Counted from the first letter of the stretch, positions 45,828 to 54,804 are shown. The stretch: DNA of 64,000 bases from Corynebacterium meitnerae (GCF_027570075.1 NZ_JAKMUS010000008.1:39046-103045), one strand, 5' to 3'. Made by a program: numbers and translations. The notes: generated by a model from the letters alone, not told the origin.

Positions 45828-46283
45828 CTAGGCCAGATTGTGGGTGGTGTAGAGCTCCGACAGCTTCTCAAACACCGGAACAGCGTCCTTGAGCTGCTGA
45901 AGATCATCAGCGTCCAGGGTGGCCAGCATCTCCGTCACGTACTTGGTGCGCTCTTGTGCCACACGGTCGTATTCAATGCGGCCGGTATCCGTAATCTGCA
46001 CGCGCACGCCACGGCGATCTGCTTCATCGCGGACGCGGTGGATCAGTTCGCGCTGCTCAAGCTGGTGCAAGGTGTTGGAGGCCGTGGGCATGCGGATGCC
46101 TTCCTCCTGTGCGAGCTGGCTAATACGCATCGGGCCGTTCTCAATCAGCCGCTCCATGATGGACAGCTGCGGACCGGTGAGGTCCGACTGCTCAGCGATG
46201 CGGAAGTAAGCAACGTAAAGCTTCGTGAGAAATGGGCGCACGTCTGCCGCGACTTCGTGTGCGACATCCATTTTGTTTGTCAT
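45828..46283 (-). CDS. malR: MarR-family regulator, MalR-like
   Basis: The 151-residue protein is a MarR-type winged helix dimer: LTGPQLSIMERLIENGPMRISQLAQEEGIRMPTASNTLHQLEQRELIHRVRDEADRRGVRVQITDTG spans the DNA-binding region. It resembles C. glutamicum MalR, which represses malic enzyme and cell-envelope stress genes. The assignment rests on sequence memory and the adjacent usp and PBP genes. ATG 46283 is used; ATG 46292 and TTG 46301 are in frame. Confidence 0.85.
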   Translation of the reverse strand: MTNKMDVAHEVAADVRPFLTKLYVAYFRIAEQSDLTGPQLSIMERLIENGPMRISQLAQEEGIRMPTASNTLHQLEQRELIHRVRDEADRRGVRVQITDTGRIEYDRVAQERTKYVTEMLATLDADDLQQLKDAVPVFEKLSELYTTHNLA

Positions 46284-46360
46284 GGCCACCATCGTAGGCA
46301 ATTAGTAGGTAAAAACGCCATTTATGTCATTAATTTCGCGTAAGTAAACGTTAATGGGCG

Positions 46361-46366
46361 TACAAT
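46361..46366 (+). promoter_or_regulatory. Putative leaderless -10 box of the DUF5318 gene
   Basis: TACAAT lies 8 nt before GTG 46375. An upstream in-frame ATG (46354) would lie in front of this box, which argues against it as the start. Confidence 0.5.
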
Positions 46367-46374
46367 CGCCGACC

Positions 46375-46740
46375 GTGTTTCGTCTCAGCGCTGAAGTGTC
46401 CCACGAATGGGAACGCCGTACGACGTTGCGGGACTATCACGCCGGGCACATTCCTAAGGAAGAACTCTGTGACGCGGACTTCCTATTGAAAGCCGCGGCC
46501 GAACACCACGGCACCGACTCGGCCCGCCCCTGCCCCATATGCGAAGGCGTCATGCAAGACGTGCTGTGGATCTACGGTGACAACCTCGGCCGCCGCTCTG
46601 GCACCGCGCGTAGTGAGGCAGAAATAGATGAGATCACGGGGCAAGTTGGCCCGATCACTGTTCACCGCGTTGAGGTCTGCCGACGCTGCGGTTGGAACCA
46701 CCTGCTCACCGAAGCACGGGCAGAACCGGTCCCGGACTAG
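46375..46740 (+). CDS. DUF5318 family protein
   Basis: The product has 121 residues from GTG 46375. It carries two CxxC zinc-ribbon-like pairs (CPICEG near 62 and CRRCGWNH near 104). The order DUF5318, class A PBP, GT87-type, rpsF-ssb-rplI-dnaB is the same as mycobacterial Rv0049-Rv0058. The gene probably belongs to the envelope/replication cluster. Its function is not known. Confidence 0.85.
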   Translation: MFRLSAEVSHEWERRTTLRDYHAGHIPKEELCDADFLLKAAAEHHGTDSARPCPICEGVMQDVLWIYGDNLGRRSGTARSEAEIDEITGQVGPITVHRVEVCRRCGWNHLLTEARAEPVPD

Positions 46741-46873
46741 CCCGGACTGAAGCTATCTGACGCCTCTGGTGCTCCTCTGCTAATCCTCTGGTGCTGTGAT
46801 TTGAGGGTGAAGCAACTACCCTGAAGTAATCTGACCTTTAAAAGTGTCCTAATTAGGCAGGAAGAACACTCCA

Positions 46874-49228
46874 TTGTCACGCGAATCTGACTCCCGTAGC
46901 TCCCGTGGTGCGCACCAACGCAAGGACGCGAGCATGCGTAATGAGGCGCCGAAGCGCGCCGCCGGCAGCAACTCTTCTGCACAGCCGAAGAAGGCAAAGA
47001 AGGTTGTGAAGAAGACGGTTAAGAAGACAGTGAAGAAAACTGTGAAGAAGACCGCGAAGGGTGCCGGTGGTGCGGCGGCGGCGAAGTCCTCGTCGAAGTC
47101 CTCGTCGAAAACTGCCCCGAAGTCTTCCCGCCCTTCTGGTGCACGGCGTAGTCGTGCAGGCCAGTGGTGGGCGGCGCTCGCGCTGGCGCTGGTCCTTGTT
47201 CTCGCTGTGCCGTTGACTCTGTTTGGTGTGAACTACGTGCGTGCGGATTTGCCCGCGCCGGGTGAGATCCAAACCGCGCAGATCTCCACGATTTACGCGT
47301 CTGACGGAACGACGGAACTGGCACGTGTGGTGCCGGCGGAAGGTAACCGCCGGCAGATCACGCTCGACCAGGTACCGGAGCATGTTCAGAATGCTGTTCT
47401 GGCTGCGGAGGACCGTGATTTCTGGAACAACTCCGGTTTCTCCTTCACCGGTTTCGGTCGTGCGTTGCTGGGCCAGCTCACGGGTGATGCTTCTGCTGGT
47501 GGTGGTTCCACGATTACGCAGCAGTATGTGAAGAACACCATCGTGGGCAATGAGCGCTCTTACGCCCGTAAGTTCAACGAGCTGGTCTACTCCATCAAGA
47601 TGACCCGCAATTGGTCCAAGGAAGAGATTCTGCAGGGCTACCTGAACACCATTTACTTCGGGCGCAACGCGTATGGCATTCAGGCAGCAGCGCAGGCCTA
47701 CTTCAACAAACCTGCCTCTGAGCTGACGGTTGAGGAAGGTGCGGTGCTGGCTGGCCTGATTCAGCTGCCAAGCCAGTTGGATCCGTGGAACAACCCGCAG
47801 GAGTCGGAGAACCGTTGGAACTACGTGCTTGACGGCATGGTTGCAGAGGGCTGGTTGAGCCCAGAGAAGCGCGCCGAGGCGCAGTTCCCGGAGACGCGTG
47901 ATCCGGCGACCTACTCCGCATACACGGAGGCAACGGGTGCGAACGGCCTGATTAAGAACCAGGTGATTGAGGAGCTGTCCCACATCGGCATCACCGAAGA
48001 TGATGTGACCAACCGTGGTTTGCAGATCACCACCACCATCGACCCGCAGGTGCAGCAGAACATTCTGGACACGGCGGAGGCACAGTTGGCACCGCTGCAG
48101 GAAGATGCGCGGACTGGTGTGGTGGCCATTGATCCGTCGACAGGCGCTGTGCGTGGCTACTACGGTGGCGATGACGCATCGGGCTGGGATTACGCAAACG
48201 CGGGCCTGCAGACGGGCTCGACGTTTAAGATCTTCGGCCTTGCTGCGGCTCTTCAGCAGGGTATTCCGCTGTCCGCGACGTATGACTCCTCCCCCGTCAC
48301 CGTGGGTAATGCGCGCATTACTAACGACGGCGGCGGCGGTGGCGGAATGACCACCGTGGCTGAGGCGATGAAGAACTCCTACAACACGTCCTTCATCCGC
48401 ATCCAGTCTGATCTGGACAATACGACGCAGGACACCGCGGACACCGCACACGCCCTGGGCGTGGCACGTTCCCTGCCGAACATCCCGCACACCCTGCAGG
48501 AGCCAGATGGCGGCCAACCGTATGACGGCATTGTTCTGGGCCAGTACCAGTCCCGCGTCATCGATATGGCCACTGGTATGGCGACCTTGATCAACCGTGG
48601 TGTCTGGCACCCGACGCACTTCGTGCAGCGCGTGACCTCCGCCGATGGTGAGGTGCTCTACGAGTTCGATCCGGAGTACAAGGAGCGCCGCATCTCCGGC
48701 CAGGTGGCAGACAACGTGATCCAGGCGATGCTGCCTATCGCTGGGTGGTCTAATTCCTCCCTGGCTGGCGGTCGCCCGAGTGCCGCGAAGACCGGTACCG
48801 CCCAGTTCGGTGACACCGGTGGCACCAAGGACGCCTGGATGGTTGGCGGTACCCCGCAGCTGGCTGTGGCCGTGTGGGTGGGTACCGCGGACAACACCTC
48901 GCGTATCTACAACGCGTGGGGCGGCAACATGTACGGCTCGATGACGCCGGGCTCGATCTGGAAGGGCGTGCTGGACAGCTCCCTGGCCAACAGCGAGATG
49001 GAGCAGTTCCCCACCGCCACCCCGATCAACTGGGGCGTGAATGCCTACAGCGGCGGCACGTACCCGATCACCCCGATCTACACGAACCCCTACACCGCCG
49101 AGTCTGACGCGCCGGAGGAAGCCCCAAGTGAAGCTCCTGCACCGGAGCCCGCTCCTGCACCGGCTCCTGCTCCGGCACCGGCACCTGATCTGAATCTCGG
49201 AGATTTGTTGGACAGCCTGGTGGGTTAA
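46874..49228 (+). CDS. ponA: Class A penicillin-binding protein (glycosyltransferase-transpeptidase)
   Basis: The 784-residue protein polymerises and cross-links peptidoglycan. The cytoplasmic N-terminus (about 1-95) is strongly basic with a repeated KKTV unit. A membrane anchor lies at about 97-118. The GT51 domain has EDRDFW near 178 and GGSTITQQ near 209. The transpeptidase has SxxK (STFK) near 447, SYN near 501 and KTGT near 639. The C-terminus ends in a Pro/Ala/Glu repeat that may span the wall. It starts at TTG 46874 with AGGAAG 9 nt before. An in-frame ATG at 46934 would shorten the basic tail. Confidence 0.95.
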   Translation: MSRESDSRSSRGAHQRKDASMRNEAPKRAAGSNSSAQPKKAKKVVKKTVKKTVKKTVKKTAKGAGGAAAAKSSSKSSSKTAPKSSRPSGARRSRAGQWWAALALALVLVLAVPLTLFGVNYVRADLPAPGEIQTAQISTIYASDGTTELARVVPAEGNRRQITLDQVPEHVQNAVLAAEDRDFWNNSGFSFTGFGRALLGQLTGDASAGGGSTITQQYVKNTIVGNERSYARKFNELVYSIKMTRNWSKEEILQGYLNTIYFGRNAYGIQAAAQAYFNKPASELTVEEGAVLAGLIQLPSQLDPWNNPQESENRWNYVLDGMVAEGWLSPEKRAEAQFPETRDPATYSAYTEATGANGLIKNQVIEELSHIGITEDDVTNRGLQITTTIDPQVQQNILDTAEAQLAPLQEDARTGVVAIDPSTGAVRGYYGGDDASGWDYANAGLQTGSTFKIFGLAAALQQGIPLSATYDSSPVTVGNARITNDGGGGGGMTTVAEAMKNSYNTSFIRIQSDLDNTTQDTADTAHALGVARSLPNIPHTLQEPDGGQPYDGIVLGQYQSRVIDMATGMATLINRGVWHPTHFVQRVTSADGEVLYEFDPEYKERRISGQVADNVIQAMLPIAGWSNSSLAGGRPSAAKTGTAQFGDTGGTKDAWMVGGTPQLAVAVWVGTADNTSRIYNAWGGNMYGSMTPGSIWKGVLDSSLANSEMEQFPTATPINWGVNAYSGGTYPITPIYTNPYTAESDAPEEAPSEAPAPEPAPAPAPAPAPAPDLNLGDLLDSLVG

Positions 49229-49239
49229 GGGGATTCGGC

Positions 49240-50763
49240 GTGACAAAAGGATGGGCGCACCCCGCTGACCGCGTACAACCCGCACTGACAGAGCCCGCCG
49301 CGCAGGGTGTTATCGCGGCGCTCGGCGGGCCGATGGGTCGCTTCGCGCAGATCGGCCGCGGTCGTTGGTGGACGCCGTTGCGCGCCATCATCGCGGTGGC
49401 GTGGGTGTTCCTCGCGCTCGGTGCGCTAGCCAAGTCAAACTGTGCGCGAGGAAAGCTTGTGGACGGCGCCTTGCAGCTCAACTGGGACGGCAACCGCCAG
49501 TACACGTCCTTTTGTTACAACGACATCGTTCCGCTCTATGGTGGCCGCGGGCTTGATCAGCCGGGTTTTGTCTACGACTACTCGTGGGTGGAGGGGGACC
49601 TCACCCGCTATATGGAGTACCCGGTTCTCGGTGGCCTGTTCCAGGGCCTGATGGGCTGGATCGCGCGCACGACGTACCCGCTCATGGACTGGGCACTGCC
49701 CGAGTCTGGCTGGTACTTCTATGTCACCGCTTTCGTCATGGCCCTCATCTGGGTGGGCACCGCACGCATGGTTGCGGAACTGGCGGGCAACCGCATTTGG
49801 GACACCATCTTGGTGGTGGCCTCTCCCCTGCTGATCATGCACGCGTTTACGAACTGGGACATCCCCTCCATCGCATTCATGGTGGGCGCACTGTTGGCGG
49901 CGCGGAACAAGAAGTTCTGGCTGGCTGGTGTGCTCATCGGCTTCGGTACCGCTTTCAAGATGTGGCCCCTGTTCCTGCTGGGTGCCTACCTTGTCATTGC
50001 GCTGCGTCAGAAGAACCTCGTGCCTTTCCTGAAGATGCTGGCCGCCACTGTTGTTTCCTGGCTCGTTGTCAACGTGCCGATCATGCTGCGCAACTATGAC
50101 GCCTGGCATGAGTTCCAGCGCCTCAACACCGAACGCGGCTGGGAATGGACCACGATCTACGCGGTGATCTCCCGCGCAACCGGGTGGACGGGGTTCGACT
50201 CGGGTGAAGGCGCACCCGTCATCCTCAATACGGTGACTCTCGTGCTGTTCCTCTCTGGCTGCCTCTTCGTTCTTATCGCCGGGCTGAAGGCGCCGCAGAT
50301 GCCGCGCGTGGCGGAACTCTTCGTCCTTATCGTTGGGTTCTTCCTGCTCTTCAACAAGGTGTGGAGCCCCCAGTACTCGCTGTGGCTGATTATCCCCGCG
50401 GTCCTCGCACTGCCCCACTGGCGTCTGCTGCTCACGTGGATGACGGCGGACATGCTCGTCTGGCCTATCCTCATGTGGCACATGATGGGCACCGACAACC
50501 TCGGTCTGCCAGGAGGCGCACTGAACCTCATCGTCCTTATTCGCGACGGACTCATCGTGGCCATCATGGTGCTTGTCGTCCGCCAGATGTACGGCCGCCG
50601 CCCGGACAAGGTCCGCGATGCGCACTATGGCTGTGATCCCCTACTCACCACACCCACTGATTGGGAGGAAGCGAAACAACAATGGGAACTGCAACCATCC
50701 TTGGAATCTGCTCCATCTTCATCGCCTTCGGACTCTTCGGTGCCTGCTTCTGGACAGTCGTGA
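49240..50763 (+). CDS. GT87/DUF2029-type polyprenyl-phosphate-sugar mannosyltransferase
   Basis: The 507-residue membrane protein has about ten helices and family features: DYSWVEGDLTRYMEYPVLGG near residue 110 with the acidic motif in the first loop, WDIPSIAFMVGALLAARNK, GFGTAFKMWPLFLLGAYL, and the NKVWSPQYSLWLIIP segment. GT87 enzymes of this group transfer mannose or arabinose from a lipid carrier onto envelope glycans outside the membrane. GTG 49240 has AAGGGG upstream. It is 11 nt after ponA, so both envelope functions are cotranscribed. Confidence 0.88.
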   Translation: MTKGWAHPADRVQPALTEPAAQGVIAALGGPMGRFAQIGRGRWWTPLRAIIAVAWVFLALGALAKSNCARGKLVDGALQLNWDGNRQYTSFCYNDIVPLYGGRGLDQPGFVYDYSWVEGDLTRYMEYPVLGGLFQGLMGWIARTTYPLMDWALPESGWYFYVTAFVMALIWVGTARMVAELAGNRIWDTILVVASPLLIMHAFTNWDIPSIAFMVGALLAARNKKFWLAGVLIGFGTAFKMWPLFLLGAYLVIALRQKNLVPFLKMLAATVVSWLVVNVPIMLRNYDAWHEFQRLNTERGWEWTTIYAVISRATGWTGFDSGEGAPVILNTVTLVLFLSGCLFVLIAGLKAPQMPRVAELFVLIVGFFLLFNKVWSPQYSLWLIIPAVLALPHWRLLLTWMTADMLVWPILMWHMMGTDNLGLPGGALNLIVLIRDGLIVAIMVLVVRQMYGRRPDKVRDAHYGCDPLLTTPTDWEEAKQQWELQPSLESAPSSSPSDSSVPASGQS

Positions 50764-50870
50764 AGAAAAAGCCGGTGGGCCTCGCCGTCACGCTCGGCAT
50801 CCTGGCCTTCATCTTCATGACGATCCTGCCCGTCTCCCTCGCCGTCTTCTTCGCCGCCCCCAACCCCTAG
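50682..50870 (+). CDS. Small two-helix membrane protein overlapping the GT87-type gene
   Basis: The 62-residue protein has two hydrophobic helices (about 5-24 and 31-55) joined by VVKKKP. It overlaps the end of the preceding gene by 82 nt in another frame. GGAGG lies 14-18 nt upstream of ATG 50682. The clean two-helix profile and its own stop codon support it. A longer frame from 50661 is possible. Function unknown. Confidence 0.6.
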   Translation: MGTATILGICSIFIAFGLFGACFWTVVKKKPVGLAVTLGILAFIFMTILPVSLAVFFAAPNP

Positions 50871-50874
50871 GGTT

Positions 50875-50946
50875 GGTTTGACTATGTCACGCTGCGCCCA
50901 GCAAAAGCCCAGGTCGCCTTTTCTCGCTTGAGCACATAGTCAAACC
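50875..50946. promoter_or_regulatory. 13-bp inverted repeat upstream of rpsF
   Basis: GGTTTGACTATGT (50875-50887) and ACATAGTCAAACC (50934-50946) are perfectly complementary over 13 bp with a 46-nt spacer. As RNA they form a long stem after the small membrane protein gene. No T-run follows. Confidence 0.55.
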
Positions 50947-51007
50947 GGGTGAAGGCATGAAGAAACTAGCGACGATTGCCATTGCCCCCACCCGCTAGCG
51001 TCACCGG

Positions 51008-51042
51008 TGACATCGATATCGACATCGATATCGACATTGATC
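51008..51042. repeat. 12-bp direct repeat upstream of rpsF
   Basis: The unit GACATCGATATC occurs about two and a half times in a row, giving overlapping ATCGAT palindromes. No function is evident. Confidence 0.6.
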
Positions 51043-51098
51043 CGGAAGGGCTCGTCCTGGATGTGGATAGGGACGATTAGGGGGCTGGCCCCGTGAGC

Positions 51099-51108
51099 GT
51101 CGATAAGC
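51099..51108 (+). repeat. GTCGATAAGC dispersed 10-mer, intergenic copy upstream of rpsF
   Basis: It is preceded by GGGGGCTGGCCCC and GTGAGC, and followed by AAAAGC. Confidence 0.75.
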
Positions 51109-51168
51109 AAAAGCAATTTCTCCCTGCGTAACCCCTGGGGTACGCTGGTGAGGTTGCTTGACGTAAGC

Positions 51169-51236
51169 GACCCTCCTGCCACTGCCACAAGGGCGGTGGC
51201 CGACATCAATGAAACGACCATAGGAGGTGATGAGGT
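51169..51236 (+). promoter_or_regulatory. Candidate S6:S18 leader and ribosome site of rpsF
   Basis: The segments CCACTGCC and GGCGGTGG (about 51179-51202) form a hairpin directly followed by CCGACATC. This resembles the hairpin and CCG element in rpsF leaders bound by ribosomal proteins S6 and S18. AGGAGGTGAT at 51222-51231 is a near-perfect ribosome site. The leader assignment is inference. Confidence 0.45.
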
Positions 51237-51239
51237 CCC

Positions 51240-51530
51240 GTGCGTCACTACGAAGTAATGATCATCCTCGACCCGAGTCAGGATGAGCGCACCGTTGCCC
51301 CGTCCCTGGACAAGTTCCTCGAAATTGTCCGCAAGGATAACGGCAAGGTGGAAAACGTTGATATCTGGGGCAAGCGCCGCTTTGCCTACCCGATCGACAA
51401 GAAGGAAGAGGGTGTCTACGTAGTAGTCACCCTGGATTGCGAGTCCGAGACCGTCCAGGAGCTCGACCGCCGTCTGAACCTGAACGACAACATTCTGCGA
51501 ACCAAGGTTCTGCGCACCGATAAGAAGTAA
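51240..51530 (+). CDS. rpsF: 30S ribosomal protein S6
   Basis: The 96-residue protein starts with GTG and reads [18 protein letters not shown], the S6 N-terminus. The later [22 protein letters not shown] lies on the RNA-binding face with S18. The rpsR gene, often next to rpsF, is absent from the cluster, as I recall for corynebacteria. ssb follows after 174 nt. Confidence 0.97.
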   Translation: MRHYEVMIILDPSQDERTVAPSLDKFLEIVRKDNGKVENVDIWGKRRFAYPIDKKEEGVYVVVTLDCESETVQELDRRLNLNDNILRTKVLRTDKK

Positions 51531-51704
51531 GCGCACGAACTTTTAGAACGAGAGTTCTTCGTGCCGGTATAAACCAGTGCAAAAAGGGCTAAAACCCCAG
51601 CACAAGGGCAATGTTCACCCTAAGCTATATGCTTGGGTGTGAAAGAAAACCAGCACAACTACATGGACTCACTCGCATAAAGGTAAAGGTAAGGACAAAA
51701 CATC

Positions 51705-52274
51705 ATGGCACAGGGCGAAACTCCCATCACCGTCGTAGGCAATCTCGTTGCTGATCCGGAACTGCGTTTCACGCCGGCTGGCGTGGCCGTAGCTAACTTC
51801 CGTATCGCATCCACTCCCCGCACGTACAACCGTGACACGGGCCAGTGGGATGACGGGGATGCTTTGTTCCTGACATGCAATGTGTGGCGCGGTGCCGCCG
51901 AGAATGTCGCTGAATCCCTGACCAAGGGCATGCGCGTCATTGTTAACGGCCGTTTGCGTCAGCGTTCTTACCAGACCCGCGAAGGCGAAAACCGCACGGT
52001 ATTTGAGGTCGAGGTCGACGAGGTCGGCCCATCCCTGAAGTACGCTTCCGCTTCCGTGTCCCGGAACCCGCGTGAGGGCGGTTCCGGCGGCGGCTTCGGT
52101 GGTAACCAGGGCGGCCAGCAATTCCAGAACAACCAGAACACTGGTGGTTTCGGCGGTCAGAGCCAGGGCGGCCAGGCCCAGGGTGGTCAGGCTAGCCAGC
52201 CAGCGAATGATCCGTGGAACTCCGCTCCTCCTGCCGGCGGCTTCGGCGGCATGGACGATGAGCCCCCGTTCTAA
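51705..52274 (+). CDS. ssb: Single-stranded DNA-binding protein
   Basis: The 189-residue protein has the OB fold at about 1-112 ([48 protein letters not shown]). A Gly/Gln-rich linker with repeated GGQ units follows. The C-terminal tip is MDDEPPF, the docking site for replication and repair proteins. It coats single-stranded DNA and loads partner proteins. Its place beside dnaB is functionally sensible. Confidence 0.97.
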   Translation: MAQGETPITVVGNLVADPELRFTPAGVAVANFRIASTPRTYNRDTGQWDDGDALFLTCNVWRGAAENVAESLTKGMRVIVNGRLRQRSYQTREGENRTVFEVEVDEVGPSLKYASASVSRNPREGGSGGGFGGNQGGQQFQNNQNTGGFGGQSQGGQAQGGQASQPANDPWNSAPPAGGFGGMDDEPPF

Positions 52275-52331
52275 AAACGCAGCATTTCAATAACAACGAA
52301 CATCTTTCACGAAAAGGAAGGGTAAGGATTC

Positions 52332-52784
52332 ATGAAACTGATCCTCACCGCTGCCGTTGAGAACCTTGGTGAACCCGGCGATATTGTCGAGGTCAAGGAC
52401 GGCTACGGACGTAACCTTCTGCTCCCCCGCGGCCTGGCTATCGTGGCTACCCGCGGTGCTGAGAAGCAGATTGAGGACATCAAGCGCGCCCAGGAGCAGC
52501 GTTCCGTGCGCGACTTGGAGCACGCGAAGGAGCTGCGCGATCAGCTCGACCAGCTGCAGGGCGTGACCGTGAAGGTCCGCACCGGCAACAATGGCAAGCT
52601 CTTCGGCTCTGTGAAGCCGGCTGACATTGTCGCTGCCGTTGAGGCAGCTGGCGGCCCGGCGCTGGATAAGCGTCGCGTTGACGTACCTAAGGGTCTGGTC
52701 ACCCGTACCGGTGGCTACCAGGTTAAGGTCAGGCTCCACGATGACGTGGAGGGCAAGGTGAACTTCGAGGTCGTGAGCGCTTAA
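52332..52784 (+). CDS. rplI: 50S ribosomal protein L9
   Basis: The 150-residue protein begins MKLILTAAVENLGEPGDIVEVKDGYGRNLLLPRGLAI, the L9 signature. A long connecting helix (about 42-78) and the C-terminal domain follow. AAGGAAGGG lies upstream of the ATG. It is the third gene of the rpsF-ssb-rplI group. Confidence 0.97.
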   Translation: MKLILTAAVENLGEPGDIVEVKDGYGRNLLLPRGLAIVATRGAEKQIEDIKRAQEQRSVRDLEHAKELRDQLDQLQGVTVKVRTGNNGKLFGSVKPADIVAAVEAAGGPALDKRRVDVPKGLVTRTGGYQVKVRLHDDVEGKVNFEVVSA

Positions 52785-52845
52785 TACCGCTTAACGGCGA
52801 TTGACAGGGCGAAAGCCCTTACATCAATCCAACGACAACAGCATT

Positions 52846-52890
52846 AAACGCGGGTCCCACTTGTGAGGAGTGGGGCCCGCGTTTGTTTTG
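52846..52890 (+). terminator. Intrinsic terminator of rpsF-ssb-rplI
   Basis: AAACGCGGGTCCCAC (52846-52860) pairs with GTGGGGCCCGCGTTT (52870-52884), a 15-bp stem with one G-T pair. TGTTTTG follows. Confidence 0.85.
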
Positions 52891-52912
52891 TTTATGGGTT
52901 GTGCACAGGGCC

Positions 52913-53192
52913 TGTGGATAACTAGTGGATAACTGCTGCTCGCGGGGCGTAGAAAGGTAGCCAAACGGTAAAATTAAGGTAATTCTCAGGTATTGTGCGA
53001 ACCTGCTGGTAGCGGTTTTATTCACTGTTCGAAGCCGATTGTATTTATGAATATAAGTGTGATGAACTGGCAGTATGGTGCGGCGTGTGGAGATCTACCC
53101 GAGTTATCCACAGGTTATCCACAACCGTGGGTGGGGGCGTGTGGAAACCGACGTGCGTTTAGGGTGAGTTATCCACAAGGGGTTGTGGATAA
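52913..53192. promoter_or_regulatory. Cluster of DnaA boxes upstream of dnaB
   Basis: Perfect TTATCCACA boxes lie at 53104-53112, 53115-53123 and 53169-53177 (forward) and at 52913-52921 and 53184-53192 (reverse). A one-mismatch box is at 52924-52932. The two box groups flank about 170 bp that include A/T-rich stretches. The 493-nt gap from rplI to dnaB otherwise holds only the terminator and, presumably, the dnaB promoter. DnaA control of dnaB or a DnaA reservoir are the likely roles. Confidence 0.85.
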
Positions 53193-53277
53193 CTGGTGTG
53201 GAAGGAGTTCTGGAAGAGAGTCGGACGGCGTTTGCGGGGTAACATCAAACGAACAAAGGGGACGATGGAGGTAAGCG

Positions 53278-54804
53278 ATGACGGTAGGCGGAAACACCGC
53301 GGATAACACCGCTGGCGGGGATGCGCAGAATTATGACGGGGATAGCTTTGACAGCTTCGCGGACAGCGCGGTGCCACCGCCGCCACCACCGGAGGAGTTC
53401 GGGTCGCGCGGCGGGGGATCGCGTTATGGCGATAAGTCTGATCGCGGACGCGGCTTCACTAAAGACCGCACTGATCTAGCGGAGTACCGTCAACCACCCC
53501 ATGACCGCCAGGCAGAGCAGGGCGTGCTTGGTGCGATGCTGTTGAGTTCCAACACGGTTGTCGATGTGATCGAGGAACTGCGCGTGGAAGATTTCTACTA
53601 CCCGGCGCACCAGTTGATCTATCAGGCGATTCTGGACCTGTACTCGCAGGGTTCTGAAGTCGATGTGCTGATTGTTTCCGGTCGCCTTGATCGCATGGGA
53701 CATCTGGAGCGTGCCGGGGGAGCACCATATCTGCACACGCTGATTTCTGAAGTGCCAACGTCGGCAAACGCCCGCTACTACGCGGACATCGTCGCGGAGA
53801 AGTCCACCCTGCGACAGCTGGTGGATGCCGGTACGCGCGTGGCGCAGCTGGGCTATGACGGCGGCGAGGGCATGGAGATCGAATCCCTCGTTGACCGCGC
53901 GCAGCAGGAAATCTTTGCCGTCGCACAGAAGCAGACGGGTGAGGATTACCGGCCGCTGTCGGAGCTGTTGAAGCCAACCGTCGATGAGCTTGCTGCTTTT
54001 GAGAAGGACGGCGGGCTCGCCGCGGGTGTGCCCACCGGCTTCATTGACCTGGATCGCTTGACCAACGGCCTGCACGCCGGCCAGATGATCATCATCGCTG
54101 CCCGTCCTGGTGTGGGTAAGTCCACGCTGGCGATGGATTTTGTGCGGTCTTGCTCCATTCACAATGGTCTGACCTCCGTGATCTTCTCGCTAGAGATGAG
54201 TGCCTCCGAAATCGTCATGCGCCTTCTCTCCGCCGAGACAGAGATCAAGCTCTCCGCGATGCGTTCCGGACAGATGGAGGAGAAGGACTGGGAGAAGCTC
54301 ACGGAGCGTCTGCGAGAGATCCAGCAGGCACCGATCTTCGTGGATGATTCCCCGAACCTGACCATGATGGAGATTCGCTCCAAGGCGCGCCGCCTGAAGC
54401 AGCAGCATGGTTTGGACCTGGTGGTGCTGGACTACATGCAGCTGATGAGTTCCGGCAAGAAGGTCGAATCACGCCAGCAGGAGGTCTCGGACTTCTCGCG
54501 TCAGCTCAAGCTGCTGGCCAAGGAGCTCGAAGTCCCCGTGATTGCGATTTCGCAGTTGAACCGTGGACCGGAAGCGCGTACGGATAAGCGCCCGCAGTTG
54601 GCGGACCTGCGTGAGTCCGGTTCGTTGGAGCAGGACGCGGACATCGTTATGCTGTTGTACCGCCCAGACTCCCAGGACAGGGACAACGAGCGTGCTGGTG
54701 AGGCCGACATTATCGTGGCCAAGCACCGCGGTGGCCCAATTGACACGATCGCGGTGGCGCACCAGCTGCACTACTCGCGCTTTGTCAACATGGCGCGGGG
54801 TTAG
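53278..54804 (+). CDS. dnaB: Replicative DNA helicase
   Basis: The 508-residue helicase has a Pro-rich, charged N-terminal extension, the DnaB N domain from about residue 73 (PPHDRQAEQGVLGAML), and the RecA-like domain with Walker A RPGVGKST near 275. Walker B VVLDYMQLM lies near 383, and SRQLKLLAKELEVPVIAISQLNRGPEAR follows. No intein interrupts the Walker motif, unlike some mycobacterial DnaB proteins. ATG 53278 is preceded by GGAGGTAAGCG. Confidence 0.97.
   Translation: MTVGGNTADNTAGGDAQNYDGDSFDSFADSAVPPPPPPEEFGSRGGGSRYGDKSDRGRGFTKDRTDLAEYRQPPHDRQAEQGVLGAMLLSSNTVVDVIEELRVEDFYYPAHQLIYQAILDLYSQGSEVDVLIVSGRLDRMGHLERAGGAPYLHTLISEVPTSANARYYADIVAEKSTLRQLVDAGTRVAQLGYDGGEGMEIESLVDRAQQEIFAVAQKQTGEDYRPLSELLKPTVDELAAFEKDGGLAAGVPTGFIDLDRLTNGLHAGQMIIIAARPGVGKSTLAMDFVRSCSIHNGLTSVIFSLEMSASEIVMRLLSAETEIKLSAMRSGQMEEKDWEKLTERLREIQQAPIFVDDSPNLTMMEIRSKARRLKQQHGLDLVVLDYMQLMSSGKKVESRQQEVSDFSRQLKLLAKELEVPVIAISQLNRGPEARTDKRPQLADLRESGSLEQDADIVMLLYRPDSQDRDNERAGEADIIVAKHRGGPIDTIAVAHQLHYSRFVNMARG

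Noticed and set aside
46877..49285. 802-codon frame opposite the PBP gene
   Set aside because: Antisense shadow; the plus strand has all PBP catalytic motifs.
52913..53192. DnaA-box cluster as the chromosome's main oriC
   Set aside because: Actinobacterial oriC normally lies between dnaA and dnaN, neither of which is in the window; it is kept only as a regulatory or accessory site.
53278..54804. Intein in DnaB
   Set aside because: The Walker A region is uninterrupted and the protein has normal length.
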